A stretch of 64,000 nt of DNA from an uncultured Lachnospiraceae bacterium (GCA_910589075.1 CAJUSK010000011.1:124001-188000), one strand, 5' to 3'. Positions 27,337-36,399 are shown, numbered from the stretch's first letter. Notes: generated by a model from the sequence alone, not told the origin. Numbers and translations are program-made.

Positions 27337-28227
27337 ATGAGAAGGAATCGTTCCACAATGAAAAAAGAAAGAATCATTATGTTAATTTCTTCAGTATTTG
27401 TCCTGACTGCTCTGACCATGACCGGTTTTTATGTAAAAGAAAAAAATGAAGCGGATAAAGACGGTTATGTGGTAGACATGAGCGCTCTGGAAAAGAAAAC
27501 GGAAGAAAAGACAAAAGAAATTGCCGAATCCGTAGAGCAAAATCAGGCCAACGATGCGGTAAAAGGAAATGACCTGGACTATGATCCCAATTTCCAGGAG
27601 GCTTCTTCGGGTGATGTAACCAATACCTGGGACAATCAGAAGGATGAAGAAGCAGATTTGCCTGAGGATGAAACCGCAAACAAAGACATTGCGGAAGAAA
27701 ACGTATCGGAAGATGACAAAACGGAAACAGAAGAAACCAAACCGGCGGATGGAGAAAACCAGCAGTCCGAAGCGGTGGAAACGGCTTCCATGGAAGCTGC
27801 AAAGGCCCTGTCTTTTCAGGAAAAAGACAATCTTGGCTGGCCGGTGGCGGGGAATGTGCTGATCAATTACAGTATGGACAAGACGGTGTATTTCCCCACA
27901 TTACAACAGTATAAATACAGCCCGGCCATTGTGATTGCGGCGACGGAAGGAGAGAATATTACATCTTCCGCAGACGGAAAAGTCTTATCTGTTTTTGAGG
28001 ACGCGGAAATCGGACAGGCTGTTACTGTGGACATCGGCAACGGGTATGAGTTGACCTACGGGCAATTAGAGGATATTATGGTATTACAGGGCGATATTAT
28101 CAGCTCCGGTGATGTCATCGGCAAGGTGGCAGCGCCTACCAAATATTACAGTGTGGAAGGGCCCAATGTGTACTTCAGGCTGACAAAGGATGGCAGACCG
28201 GTCAACCCGTTGAGCAATCTGGAGTAA
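27337..28227 (+). CDS. spoIIQ: SpoIIQ-like membrane protein with degenerate LytM (M23) domain
   Basis: 296 residues: a short basic N-terminus, a membrane segment (IIMLISSVFVLTALTMTGFY), a long acidic low-complexity linker (about 45-160, rich in Glu/Lys/Asp), and a C-terminal M23-type beta domain. The zinc ligands of active LytM enzymes are missing. The HxxxD position reads SPAIV, the YxHL position reads YGQL, and the HxHF position reads NVYF. SpoIIQ forms the forespore half of the SpoIIQ-SpoIIIAH channel, where catalysis is not always needed. ATG at 27337 follows GAGGTG; GTG at 27328 is an alternative. Symbol given from context and fold. Confidence 0.78.
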   Translation: MRRNRSTMKKERIIMLISSVFVLTALTMTGFYVKEKNEADKDGYVVDMSALEKKTEEKTKEIAESVEQNQANDAVKGNDLDYDPNFQEASSGDVTNTWDNQKDEEADLPEDETANKDIAEENVSEDDKTETEETKPADGENQQSEAVETASMEAAKALSFQEKDNLGWPVAGNVLINYSMDKTVYFPTLQQYKYSPAIVIAATEGENITSSADGKVLSVFEDAEIGQAVTVDIGNGYELTYGQLEDIMVLQGDIISSGDVIGKVAAPTKYYSVEGPNVYFRLTKDGRPVNPLSNLE

Positions 28228-28248
28228 GGTTGGCACAGGAAACGATGG

Positions 28249-28518
28249 ATGGCATGTTATACCTATATGGTGGAATGCAGTGATAAAAGCCTGTATACGG
28301 GGTGGACCAACGATCTGGAAGGGCGGATCCGGGCCCATAACGCAAAGAAAGGCGCTAAATATACGAAAAGCCGTACGCCGGTCAGGCTTGTGTATTACGA
28401 AACATTTGCCACAAAGCAGGAGGCCATGCGGCGGGAATATGAAATAAAGCGTTATACGCGAAAACAAAAACTGGCTTTGCTGTGCCGGAAAAGCGCGGAT
28501 GCACTGCCACATGTATAA
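28249..28518 (+). CDS. GIY-YIG nuclease family protein
   Basis: An 89-residue single-domain UvrC-type GIY-YIG protein. The signature appears as YTYMVEC and LYTGWTNDLEGRIRAHN, with the conserved Arg in the helix and REYEIKR carrying the metal-binding Glu region. It resembles the small YhbQ/YazA group, whose cellular role is not settled. The ribosome site is weak (GGAAA). It sits between the spoIIQ-like gene and the amidohydrolase. Confidence 0.85.
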   Translation: MACYTYMVECSDKSLYTGWTNDLEGRIRAHNAKKGAKYTKSRTPVRLVYYETFATKQEAMRREYEIKRYTRKQKLALLCRKSADALPHV

Positions 28519-28526
28519 TATGGCAA

Positions 28527-28579
28527 AAAAGAAGCATACTATTTCACTGACGAAAGAGAGGTGATAGTATGCTTTTTAT
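28527..28579 (+). promoter_or_regulatory. Terminator-like hairpin enclosing the amidohydrolase start codon
   Basis: AAGCATACTAT (28532-28542) pairs perfectly with ATAGTATGCTT (28564-28574), flanked by A-rich sequence on the left and TTTTTATT on the right. The loop carries the ribosome site AGAGAGGTG. The ATG at 28569-28571 lies inside the right arm. Confidence 0.65.
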
Positions 28580-29768
28580 TGCGAACGGAACACTGTATCC
28601 CATGACCGGAGGGAAAGAGCGGGTGGAACGGGGCAGTATTGCGGTAGAGGACGGAAAAATCCTGCGGGCAGGCACCGGATTTTCCTATGAGGACATCTGT
28701 ACGGCGCTGCACCGCCCGGAAGGTGCACGGGAAAAGGACACATATATTGACGCCGGAGGCAACTGGGTGATGCCCGGTATTATAGAATCCCATTGCCATA
28801 TGGGAATTACCGAGGAGAAGAAGGGCATGGAAGGGGACGACTGCAATGAAATGGTAGATCCCATAACACCCCAGCTTCGGGCGATTGACGCCATCAACAG
28901 TATGGATGCCGCGTTTGACGATGCGGTGCGTGCGGGCATTACCTCAGCCATGATCGGGCCGGGCAGCTCCAACGTGGTGGGCGGGCAGTTTGCATTTGTA
29001 AAAACGAAAGGGCGCAGGATTGATGACCTGATTGTACGGGCGCCGGCAGCTATGAAAGTGGCTTTCGGGGAGAATCCGAAAGTAAACTATGGCGATCAGG
29101 ACAAGTCTCCGTCCACCCGTATGGCAATCGCGGCCATGCTGCGGGAAGAACTGACCTGTGCCAGAGCCTATCAGCGGAAAAAGAACCAGGCAGGAGATGA
29201 CTTTGAGGAGGATTTCCATTATGAGGCATGGCTGCCTGTCCTGGACAGAAAGATTCCTTTAAAAGCCCATGTGCACAGGGCAGACGATATTTTTACGGCG
29301 ATCCGTATAGCAGAAGAATTTGGGCTCTGTATGACGCTGGATCACTGCAGCGAAGGCCATATGATTGCGGAGGAAATCAAAGCATCGGGCTTTCCGGCCA
29401 TCGTGGGGCCTGATCTGGCCAGCCGCAGCAAGATTGAGGTACAGAATATGGCATTTAAAACGGCGGGTGTTTTAAATGCCCATGGGGTAAAGGTTGCAAT
29501 TACCACGGACCATCCGGTTTCTATCATCGCTTCTTTGCCGCTGTGTGCGGGACTGGCGGTAAAGGCAGGACTGCCCCTGATGGAAGGGCTGCGCGCCATT
29601 ACCATATATGCGGCACAGATCTGTGGCGTGGATGACCGGGTCGGTTCCCTGGAGACAGGTAAGGACGGTGACATTGTAATTTTCGACGGAAACCCCATGG
29701 AAATTTTCACTCATACGCTGATGACCATCATCGACGGAAAAATCGTTTACAGGAATACACATTTTTAA
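28569..29768 (+). CDS. Amidohydrolase-superfamily metal-dependent hydrolase
   Basis: A 399-residue enzyme with the TIM-barrel amidohydrolase layout: an N-terminal beta strand region, GIIESHCHMG with the HxH metal pair, KAHVHRADD, LDHCSEG and ITTDHPVS with the late metal Asp, then GSLETGKDGDIVIFDG. Such proteins resemble imidazolonepropionase and dihydroorotase. Substrate not predictable; no histidine-degradation genes are near. Its start codon is buried in the hairpin described separately, so translation may be regulated. Confidence 0.85.
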   Translation: MLFIANGTLYPMTGGKERVERGSIAVEDGKILRAGTGFSYEDICTALHRPEGAREKDTYIDAGGNWVMPGIIESHCHMGITEEKKGMEGDDCNEMVDPITPQLRAIDAINSMDAAFDDAVRAGITSAMIGPGSSNVVGGQFAFVKTKGRRIDDLIVRAPAAMKVAFGENPKVNYGDQDKSPSTRMAIAAMLREELTCARAYQRKKNQAGDDFEEDFHYEAWLPVLDRKIPLKAHVHRADDIFTAIRIAEEFGLCMTLDHCSEGHMIAEEIKASGFPAIVGPDLASRSKIEVQNMAFKTAGVLNAHGVKVAITTDHPVSIIASLPLCAGLAVKAGLPLMEGLRAITIYAAQICGVDDRVGSLETGKDGDIVIFDGNPMEIFTHTLMTIIDGKIVYRNTHF

Positions 29769-29780
29769 GAGGTGAAACGC

Positions 29781-29809
29781 TTTACCAAACGGGATAAAAA
29801 TAGTATACT
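29781..29809 (+). promoter_or_regulatory. Promoter placing the transcript start at a start codon
   Basis: TTTACC (29781-29786), 17-bp spacer, TATACT (29804-29809). The expected transcription start, about 7 bp after the -10 box, is the A of ATG at 29816, which would make a leaderless mRNA. Confidence 0.5.
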
Positions 29810-29815
29810 GAAACA

Positions 29816-31180
29816 ATGAAAAAGCGATTTTTAATATGGGTTTGCATCATATCCGTCCTGTTGAGCGGCTGCGGGGCTGCCGGCACAGGAAATGAAACGC
29901 AGACAGACGGGCAAATGCCCGATATGAAAGAGGAGGAGGACGGCGCTTCGGGGGAAGTGCCGTCCGCCGTTCCGTGGATTTGTGTCAACAGAATGGGCTA
30001 TGAACCCGATCAGGAAAAACTGGCCATATTCCGGGGGGAATCATTGCCGGACACCTTTGTGATCAGGGATGCGGAAACCCGGCAGATAGTTTATACCGGT
30101 GTCGTGGAAAATAAAGGGAATGATTCTGCGGGAACGGAATATACTGGTTATGGAGACTTTTCGGAGTACAGGATTCCGGGCAATTATTATATTCAGACTG
30201 ACCTGTATGGAGAGTCCTATCCGTTTCTGATTCATGATCATCTGGAATATTCCCTGTTCCTGCGTGCGTGTGGCAGACTGCATGCCATGCGGGGGAGGGG
30301 GAGCAGTGCAGGCTGGGAGTTGGCAGGGACTGGCGAGGATAAGGTGACGGATGCCTGCCGGAGCATGTACCGGCTTCTGCTTTCCTATGAGATGTTTCCC
30401 GAAGTGTATACGGATGATACAGGCATACCGGAAAGCGGTAATGAAACGGCGGATATTCTGGACGAATGCAGATATGAGGCAAGGTGGCTGATCGGGCAGG
30501 CGCAGGCTGAAGGCAGCAGCGGCAGGACATGCGCATACCTTGCGGCGACACTGGCAAAATATGCATACCAGATCAGAGGGACGGAGACAGAGTTTGCAGG
30601 TGAATGCCTGCAGGCAGCGGAGACGGCCTGGAAATGTGCGGAGAAGGATCTGTTTGTTTCAGATGACTTGATTGCACTGGCGGCGGCGGAACTCTATCGT
30701 CTCACAGGAAGCGGGCAGTATCTGGGGCTGGCAGAAGAGTATCTTGGAAACAGTACAGAAAAGGCAGGCAGGCTGTCCGACGCGGAGTTTTTCGGCAGCA
30801 TTACCTATATGAATACCAGGAACGATGTGGATATCGAACTTTGTAACGCCATGATGCAAAAGATTATGGAGGAGGCGGAAGAGATGGCGCAAAAATCCAA
30901 AGAAAGCGGTTTCCTGGTTTGCAGTGAGGATGAGATCGGGTTACTTGGCTCAATCCTGGAGCAGACAGTACGGATTTGTGTGGTAAATCATATTATTACC
31001 AACCATGAGTACAGCACGGTGATTGAGAATCAGCTTCATTATTTGATGGGACGAAACCCGGACAGCATATGCCACGTTTCCTGGCAGGACGGGCAGGAGC
31101 AGACAGGCGATGTGATGGAGAATGTGGTACAGATATCCTCCCTGCTCTTTATTCTCAGCGAACGGTTGAGCAACCCCTGA
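29816..31180 (+). CDS. GH9-like lipoprotein, catalytic motif apparently lost
   Basis: 454 residues with a lipoprotein signal (VLLSGC, Cys near 20). Next comes a cellulase N-terminal Ig-like domain (VNRMGYEPDQEKLAIF, then GDFSEYRIPGNYYIQ). A six-hairpin region follows, typical of glycoside hydrolase family 9 (IPESGNETADILDECRYEAR, LHYLMGRNPDS). Active GH9 enzymes carry a GWxDAGDYxKY motif with two key Asp; here the region reads GWELAGTGEDKV, so the Asp pair is missing or displaced. It is therefore probably a binding or structural pseudo-enzyme on the cell surface. No ribosome site precedes the ATG. ddl and murF follow. Confidence 0.75.
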   Translation: MKKRFLIWVCIISVLLSGCGAAGTGNETQTDGQMPDMKEEEDGASGEVPSAVPWICVNRMGYEPDQEKLAIFRGESLPDTFVIRDAETRQIVYTGVVENKGNDSAGTEYTGYGDFSEYRIPGNYYIQTDLYGESYPFLIHDHLEYSLFLRACGRLHAMRGRGSSAGWELAGTGEDKVTDACRSMYRLLLSYEMFPEVYTDDTGIPESGNETADILDECRYEARWLIGQAQAEGSSGRTCAYLAATLAKYAYQIRGTETEFAGECLQAAETAWKCAEKDLFVSDDLIALAAAELYRLTGSGQYLGLAEEYLGNSTEKAGRLSDAEFFGSITYMNTRNDVDIELCNAMMQKIMEEAEEMAQKSKESGFLVCSEDEIGLLGSILEQTVRICVVNHIITNHEYSTVIENQLHYLMGRNPDSICHVSWQDGQEQTGDVMENVVQISSLLFILSERLSNP

Positions 31181-31208
31181 AGACAGAAAAAGGAGAGTTT
31201 GAAAGTAT

Positions 31209-32243
31209 ATGAAAATAGTTGTATTGACAGGCGGGATCAGCACGGAAAGGGACGTGTCCCTCTCATCCGGGGCCATGATATATGAGGCGTTGTGCCAGAG
31301 AGGCCATCAGACGGTGCTGCTGGATGTATATTTGGGGACCGCTGAGGAAGTATCTGAGGATCTCTTTAAAACATCCAGAGATCTGGTGGCGGGTATGGCT
31401 AAGATTGTGGAAACCCATCCGGATCTGGAAAGCGTCAAAGCCCTGCGCCCCGATGGAGACCGGATGTATTTTGGCCCCGGTGTGCTTGCAGTCTGCAGGC
31501 AGGCGGATATTGTATTCATGGCCATCCACGGGGATGGGGAGAGCGGCCGGGTACAGGCGGCGTTTGATCTGATGGGGATCCGTTATACCGGGAGTGATTA
31601 TCTCAGCAGTGCCATTGCCATGGATAAATCCTTATCAAAGGAGCTGTTTCTGCAAAATCAGATACCAACGCCTCAGGGCTTTGTGCTGAAACAGGGAGAA
31701 CAGGAAACAGAGACGGTATCTTTTCCCTGTGTGGTAAAAGTATGCAGCGGAGGCTCCAGCGTGGGCGTGTACATATGCGAGGACAAACAGTCCTATGAGG
31801 CAGCCAAAAAAGAAGCCTATGGGTATGATAGGGAAATACTGGTAGAGCAGTATATCCGGGGCCGTGAATTCTCTGTGGGCGTGATAGCAGGCAGGGCTTT
31901 GCCGGCTATCGAAATAGCACCACTGACAGGATTCTATGATTATAAGAACAAATACCAGGCGGGCAGTACGGTGGAGACTTGTCCGGCGGATATTCCGGAG
32001 GCTGCGGAGATGAAACTGCGCCGGACTGCAGAAGCGGTGTTTCGCGCATTGCGTTTGAAAGCTTATGCGCGTATGGATTTTATGATGGACGCCCAGGGAA
32101 AAATCTACTGTCTGGAAGCCAATACACTGCCGGGTATGACACCTACGTCACTTTTGCCTCAGGAGGCAGCGGCAGAGGGGATGGATTTCGGGTCGCTGTG
32201 CGAACACCTGATAGAAGTATCACTTGGAAATCAGAGGGAATAG
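31209..32243 (+). CDS. ddl: D-alanine--D-alanine ligase
   Basis: The 344-residue ATP-grasp enzyme makes the D-Ala-D-Ala dipeptide for peptidoglycan. Motifs: LTGGISTERDVSLSSG, AIHGDGESGRVQ, GIRYTGSDYLSSAIAMDK, and the metal-binding RMDFMMD with EANTLPGMTPTSLLPQ. An insertion around residues 40-75 lengthens the N-terminal domain slightly. AAAAGGAGAG precedes the start; murF begins 4 bp after the stop. The S..P ending of the last motif fits a D-Ala rather than D-Lac product, by eye. Confidence 0.93.
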   Translation: MKIVVLTGGISTERDVSLSSGAMIYEALCQRGHQTVLLDVYLGTAEEVSEDLFKTSRDLVAGMAKIVETHPDLESVKALRPDGDRMYFGPGVLAVCRQADIVFMAIHGDGESGRVQAAFDLMGIRYTGSDYLSSAIAMDKSLSKELFLQNQIPTPQGFVLKQGEQETETVSFPCVVKVCSGGSSVGVYICEDKQSYEAAKKEAYGYDREILVEQYIRGREFSVGVIAGRALPAIEIAPLTGFYDYKNKYQAGSTVETCPADIPEAAEMKLRRTAEAVFRALRLKAYARMDFMMDAQGKIYCLEANTLPGMTPTSLLPQEAAAEGMDFGSLCEHLIEVSLGNQRE

Positions 32244-32246
32244 CAG

Positions 32247-33635
32247 ATGAAACATATGACATTGGAACATATTGCGCAGGCATGCGGCGGCCTCTTTCGG
32301 GGCGCGGATGAGGAGCGGGAACGGGAGGTGGCGGGCATCGTATTGGATTCCCGCAGAGTGGAGAGCGGGTTTTGTTTTATTGCCACCAGGGGAGAACGTG
32401 TGGACGGTCATGATTTTATCGGCCAGGTGTTGCAAAAAGGCGCGCTTTGTGTGATCTGCGAACGGGTTCCCGAAGGGGTTTCGGGAAACTTTATTATCGT
32501 GAAAGATTCTTTGCAGGCATTGCAGGATGTGGCGGCCTATTACAGGAAGACTCTACAGATTCCTGTAATCGGGATTACCGGCAGTGTGGGCAAGACCAGC
32601 ACAAAGGAATTTATCGCAGGGGTACTGTCCCGCAAATTCCGTGTGCTGAGGACAGAGGGGAATTATAACAACGAAATCGGCGTTCCGCTTACATTGCTGC
32701 AGATACGCCCGGAACATGAAATTGCTGTCGTGGAGATGGGAATCAACCATTTTGGAGAGATGCGCCGCCTCAGCCGGATGGCAAGGCCGGATGTATGTGT
32801 CCTGACGAACATCGGAGAATGCCACCTGGAATTTCTGGGTTCCAGAGAAGGGGTTCTGCGGGCGAAATCGGAAATCTTTGAATATATGCAGGAATATGGC
32901 ATGGTGTATCTCAATGGAGATGACGATATGCTGCGGAATATCGAGCGGGTAAAGAACAGAAGGCCGGTGACCTTTGGCATGAAACGGAGAAATGATTATT
33001 ATGCGGATGAGGTTGTTCCCCATGGACTGTCCGGCAGCAGCATGACAATCCATACCGGAACGGGCAGTTTTCGGGTATCCGTCAACCTGCCGGGAGAGCA
33101 TATGATACGAAATGCCCTGGCGGCAACCGCCATTGGCAGCCAGTTCGGGCTGACGGAAGCGGAACTAAAAGAAGGCATTGAGGCGGTGATGCCTGTGGAT
33201 GGCCGTAGCAATATTATAAAAACAGAGCATTTTACCCTGATTGATGACTGCTACAATGCAAATCCGGTATCCATGCGCTCCGCCCTGGATATGCTTGCGC
33301 AGGCAGAAGGCCGGACAGTGGCCATATTGGGCGATATGGGGGAACTGGGCGAGAAAGAAGCCAAATATCATAAAGAAGTGGGCGCATATGCGGTACAGAA
33401 GAATATAACGGGGCTGATCTGTGTTGGCAGCCTGTCCCGGTTCATGTACCAGGGAGGCTGCAAGGCAAAGGCGAAGTCACTCAGCAATACGTTTGTCCAG
33501 TATTATGAGACAAAAGAAGCACTGATGGCCGGAATGAAGAGAGGCGGTCTGGTTCCTAACGGAGTAACGGTGCTTGTAAAGGCCTCTCACAGTATGGGAT
33601 TCTCACAGATCATAGAATTTTTGAAAAGTACTTAA
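32247..33635 (+). CDS. murF: UDP-N-acetylmuramoyl-tripeptide--D-alanyl-D-alanine ligase MurF
   Basis: The 462-residue ligase adds the D-Ala-D-Ala made by Ddl to the UDP-MurNAc-tripeptide. ATP loop GITGSVGKTSTKE lies near residues 109-121, NYNNEIGVPLTLL follows, then VEMGINHFGEM and LIDDCYNANPVSM. It directly follows ddl, so product and user are made together. Its stop codon overlaps that of the convergent plsC gene. Confidence 0.95.
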   Translation: MKHMTLEHIAQACGGLFRGADEEREREVAGIVLDSRRVESGFCFIATRGERVDGHDFIGQVLQKGALCVICERVPEGVSGNFIIVKDSLQALQDVAAYYRKTLQIPVIGITGSVGKTSTKEFIAGVLSRKFRVLRTEGNYNNEIGVPLTLLQIRPEHEIAVVEMGINHFGEMRRLSRMARPDVCVLTNIGECHLEFLGSREGVLRAKSEIFEYMQEYGMVYLNGDDDMLRNIERVKNRRPVTFGMKRRNDYYADEVVPHGLSGSSMTIHTGTGSFRVSVNLPGEHMIRNALAATAIGSQFGLTEAELKEGIEAVMPVDGRSNIIKTEHFTLIDDCYNANPVSMRSALDMLAQAEGRTVAILGDMGELGEKEAKYHKEVGAYAVQKNITGLICVGSLSRFMYQGGCKAKAKSLSNTFVQYYETKEALMAGMKRGGLVPNGVTVLVKASHSMGFSQIIEFLKST

Positions 33636-34366
33636 ATCAGTTTTTTGTTGCGATCATACATTTCCTGAATGGTTTTGCGGGTATGGGCGCCCAGGAATTT
33701 TCTTTCTTCTCTGGAAAGTCCGTCCAGATGGATGGGCTTTCCGAATTCAATGATAACATGCGCTTTTTTCATGGTTGGCAGATGTGCTTCCCAGACTGCA
33801 CTGGAATTGTTGATGCAGATAGGAATAATGGGGCATTTTGCTTTTTCTGCCATACGGAAGCTGCCTTCCCGGAAAGGAAGGATCATATCAGGGTTGGTGT
33901 TTCGGGTGCCCTCCGGAAAAATGCAGATGGAAATACCGGATTTCAGTTCTTCGATTCCTTTCATAATGGCTTTCATGCCTTCTTTAATATTGTCTCTGTT
34001 CAGAAAAAGGCAGTGGATATTTTTCATCCACACAGACAGTAGTGGAAGTTTTTCCATTTCCACCTTGGCCACATAGCCGGTGGGGCGGGGGAAACACAGA
34101 TAAGTGAGTACAATGTCAAAATAGCTGCTGTGATTGCCTACATAGAGGACAGCCCCTTCCTGGGGGATATTTTCCATACCAATGACGTCCAGAGAAACTC
34201 CTGCCAGAACAGAACATCCACGGAAAGCCCATTTTACCATGGCTTGTGTGGTTTTGTTTTTTAAGTCTGGATTATGTTTTCCCACAACCCATTCGATCAA
34301 AAGGATGGGGACACTGAAAATAAGGAATAAAATGACAAATGATGATGTAAATAAAAATCGAATCAT
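33632..34366 (-). CDS. plsC: 1-acyl-sn-glycerol-3-phosphate acyltransferase
   Basis: The 244-residue membrane enzyme acylates lysophosphatidate to phosphatidate. An N-terminal membrane segment (FLFTSSFVILFLIFSVPILL) is followed by NHSSYFD (the HX4D catalytic box) and FPEGTR. The minus-strand ATG at 34366 follows AGGAGGTTCTAC, which rules out an in-frame ATG 18 bp upstream. It is convergent with murF, stop codons overlapping, and diverges from the PrcB-like gene across a perfect AT-rich palindrome. Confidence 0.92.
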   Translation of the reverse strand: MIRFLFTSSFVILFLIFSVPILLIEWVVGKHNPDLKNKTTQAMVKWAFRGCSVLAGVSLDVIGMENIPQEGAVLYVGNHSSYFDIVLTYLCFPRPTGYVAKVEMEKLPLLSVWMKNIHCLFLNRDNIKEGMKAIMKGIEELKSGISICIFPEGTRNTNPDMILPFREGSFRMAEKAKCPIIPICINNSSAVWEAHLPTMKKAHVIIEFGKPIHLDGLSREERKFLGAHTRKTIQEMYDRNKKLI

Positions 34367-34448
34367 GTAGAACCTCCTCGTCATATATGGCTGACAGCCA
34401 CTTTATTATTATATCCAGAAGAGATATAATGTGCAACGGATTCCCGAT

Positions 34449-34484
34449 TTAAAATATACAAATTGTGTAATTTGTATATTTTAA
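34449..34484. promoter_or_regulatory. Perfect 16-bp-arm AT-rich palindrome, possible operator
   Basis: TTAAAATATACAAATT (34449-34464), GTGT, AATTTGTATATTTTAA (34469-34484). It lies in the 213-bp space between divergent plsC and the PrcB-like gene. No GC-rich stem and no run of T typical of a terminator, so an operator for a dimeric regulator is more likely. The remainder of the spacer shows no gene. Confidence 0.5.
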
Positions 34485-34579
34485 TCTTCACAGCATTGCA
34501 ATTCCGTAAGGACAAATTCCTACATATTTTGAAACGGTTTTTCATATACTGATTACAAAACTCTGTTGGATGATGATAT

Positions 34580-35053
34580 ATGAGGGAATGGAACAGATTT
34601 ACCGGTCTGTTGCGGCAGGAAGGATTTTTGTCCGTGCAGGCGATGAAACGCCGATGGATACAGGTGGCGTTTGTGCTGGCGCTGATTGTGGCTGTGGTGG
34701 GATGCGGGAAGACCCAGGGCAAGACCCAGAAGCTGCGGGATCTGAAATTTACGGTGCTTTCTGCGGAGCAGCTTCCGGAAGAGCTGAAACAGATGATGGA
34801 GGAGAAAAAAACGGAAAGTTTCCGGCTGACCTTTACAGATGAAAATATACTGTACATATGTGTGGGCTATGGCAAACAGCCCACAGGGGGATACAGCATT
34901 TCCGTAACAGAACTGTACGAAACGGAAAACGCCGTTTATGTCCACACCAATCTGCTGGGGCCTACGGCGGAAGAAGCCAGGCAGAAGAGCCCATCCTGTC
35001 CGTATATTGTGATGAAGCTGGAAAACCTGGATAAGGCGGTTGTTTTTGAATGA
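34580..35053 (+). CDS. PrcB-like lipoprotein
   Basis: 157 residues from ATG at 34580. A shorter start at 34643 (MKRRWIQVAF) gives a standard lipoprotein signal with VAVVGC as lipobox and may be the true one. The mature part has YICVGYGKQPTGGYSISVTELYE, the core of the PrcB C-terminal domain described from a Treponema protease complex. Homologues in Clostridia are mostly uncharacterised surface proteins. It precedes the pyrimidine operon but has no obvious link to it. Confidence 0.75.
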   Translation: MREWNRFTGLLRQEGFLSVQAMKRRWIQVAFVLALIVAVVGCGKTQGKTQKLRDLKFTVLSAEQLPEELKQMMEEKKTESFRLTFTDENILYICVGYGKQPTGGYSISVTELYETENAVYVHTNLLGPTAEEARQKSPSCPYIVMKLENLDKAVVFE

Positions 35054-35112
35054 GATTTTTTATATAATGTTGGGAAAAGAGCAGTATAAAGCACGAAATC
35101 GGGGTGATTGAA

Positions 35113-36399
35113 ATGAACCGCCTATTGGTTCAGAACGGATATGTGATGGATCCGGCATCGGGGCAGGAAGGATACCGGGATATACTGGCGGAAAACGGCA
35201 GAATTGTCCGCATGGGGGATCGGAGAGACTGGCAGGATTTGCAACATATACCGGATGTGCGGATATATGATGCCACGGGCCTGACTGTGGCGCCGGGATT
35301 GATGGATGTACATGTACATTTCCGTGATCCGGGCTTTCTGTATAAAGAGGATATTGAGAGTGGAAGCGCAGCGGCGGCCAGAGGAGGTTTTACCACGGTT
35401 GTGCTGATGGCCAATACCAGACCTGTGGTGGACAACGCGGTAACACTGGCTTATGTGCTGGAGAAAGGGAGACAGGCGGGCATCCATGTGGAAAGCTGCT
35501 GCGCTGTGACAAAGGGGCTCAAAGGCCGGGAACTGACAGACATGGAAGGGCTGCTGGCGGCCGGGGCAGTGGGATTTACCGACGACGGAATCCCCTTGCT
35601 GGACGAGGAAATCGCCAGAACGGCTATGAAAGAGGCGGCAAGATTGGGAACAGTCCTGAGTTTTCATGAAGAGGACCCGGCATACATTGCTGCCCCCGGA
35701 ATCCATGCGGGTGAGGCGGCAGCATACTACGGCATTGGTGGTGCCGGGAGAGAGGCGGAAATCCGTATGGTGGAACGGGATATCCGCCTGGCGGCAGAAA
35801 CAGGGGCCAGGATTGTCATACAGCATATCAGTGCCAAAGAAACGGTGGAACTGGTGCGAAATGCAAAGGAAAAAGGCATTTCGGTTTATGCGGAGGCAAC
35901 GCCGCATCATTTTACACTGAATGAGCATGCGGCTATCAGGTACGGCACGCTGGCCAAGATGAATCCGCCGCTCAGGGAAGAAGGGGACAGGCTTGCTATC
36001 ATCGAAGGACTAAAGGACGGGAGCATTGGACTGATTGCCTCGGATCATGCCCCCCATAGCGCCGAAGAAAAAGCAAAACCTCTGACCCAGGCGCCCAGTG
36101 GCATTATTGGTCTGGAAACGGCGCTGGCTTTGGGGATTACGTCTCTGGTAAGGCCGGGATATATGACACTTATGTCACTTCTGGAAAAGATGACGTGCTC
36201 TCCGGCCCGGTTATATGGGCTGAACCGGGGGTATCTGGCGGAGGGAGGCCCGGCGGATCTGGTTCTGTTTGATCCCGGGGAGCACTTTCGGATAACGGAG
36301 TTCGCCTCCAGGTCCTGCAATTCACCGTTTACGGATATGGAACTTGTGGGAAGAGTAAAGGGGACAGTCTGTGACGGCCGGATTGTATACAGAGAGTAA
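35113..36399 (+). CDS. pyrC: Dihydroorotase
   Basis: The 428-residue zinc amidohydrolase closes carbamoyl-aspartate to dihydroorotate. Motifs: GLMDVHVHFRDPG (metal HxH), GFTDDGIPLLDEE, EATPHHFTL, and IASDHAPHS. ATG at 35113 follows GGGGTG; GTG at 35104 would lie on that ribosome site, so I reject it. A TATAAT box at 35063-35068 suggests its own promoter. pyrK follows after 69 bp. Confidence 0.95.
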   Translation: MNRLLVQNGYVMDPASGQEGYRDILAENGRIVRMGDRRDWQDLQHIPDVRIYDATGLTVAPGLMDVHVHFRDPGFLYKEDIESGSAAAARGGFTTVVLMANTRPVVDNAVTLAYVLEKGRQAGIHVESCCAVTKGLKGRELTDMEGLLAAGAVGFTDDGIPLLDEEIARTAMKEAARLGTVLSFHEEDPAYIAAPGIHAGEAAAYYGIGGAGREAEIRMVERDIRLAAETGARIVIQHISAKETVELVRNAKEKGISVYAEATPHHFTLNEHAAIRYGTLAKMNPPLREEGDRLAIIEGLKDGSIGLIASDHAPHSAEEKAKPLTQAPSGIIGLETALALGITSLVRPGYMTLMSLLEKMTCSPARLYGLNRGYLAEGGPADLVLFDPGEHFRITEFASRSCNSPFTDMELVGRVKGTVCDGRIVYRE

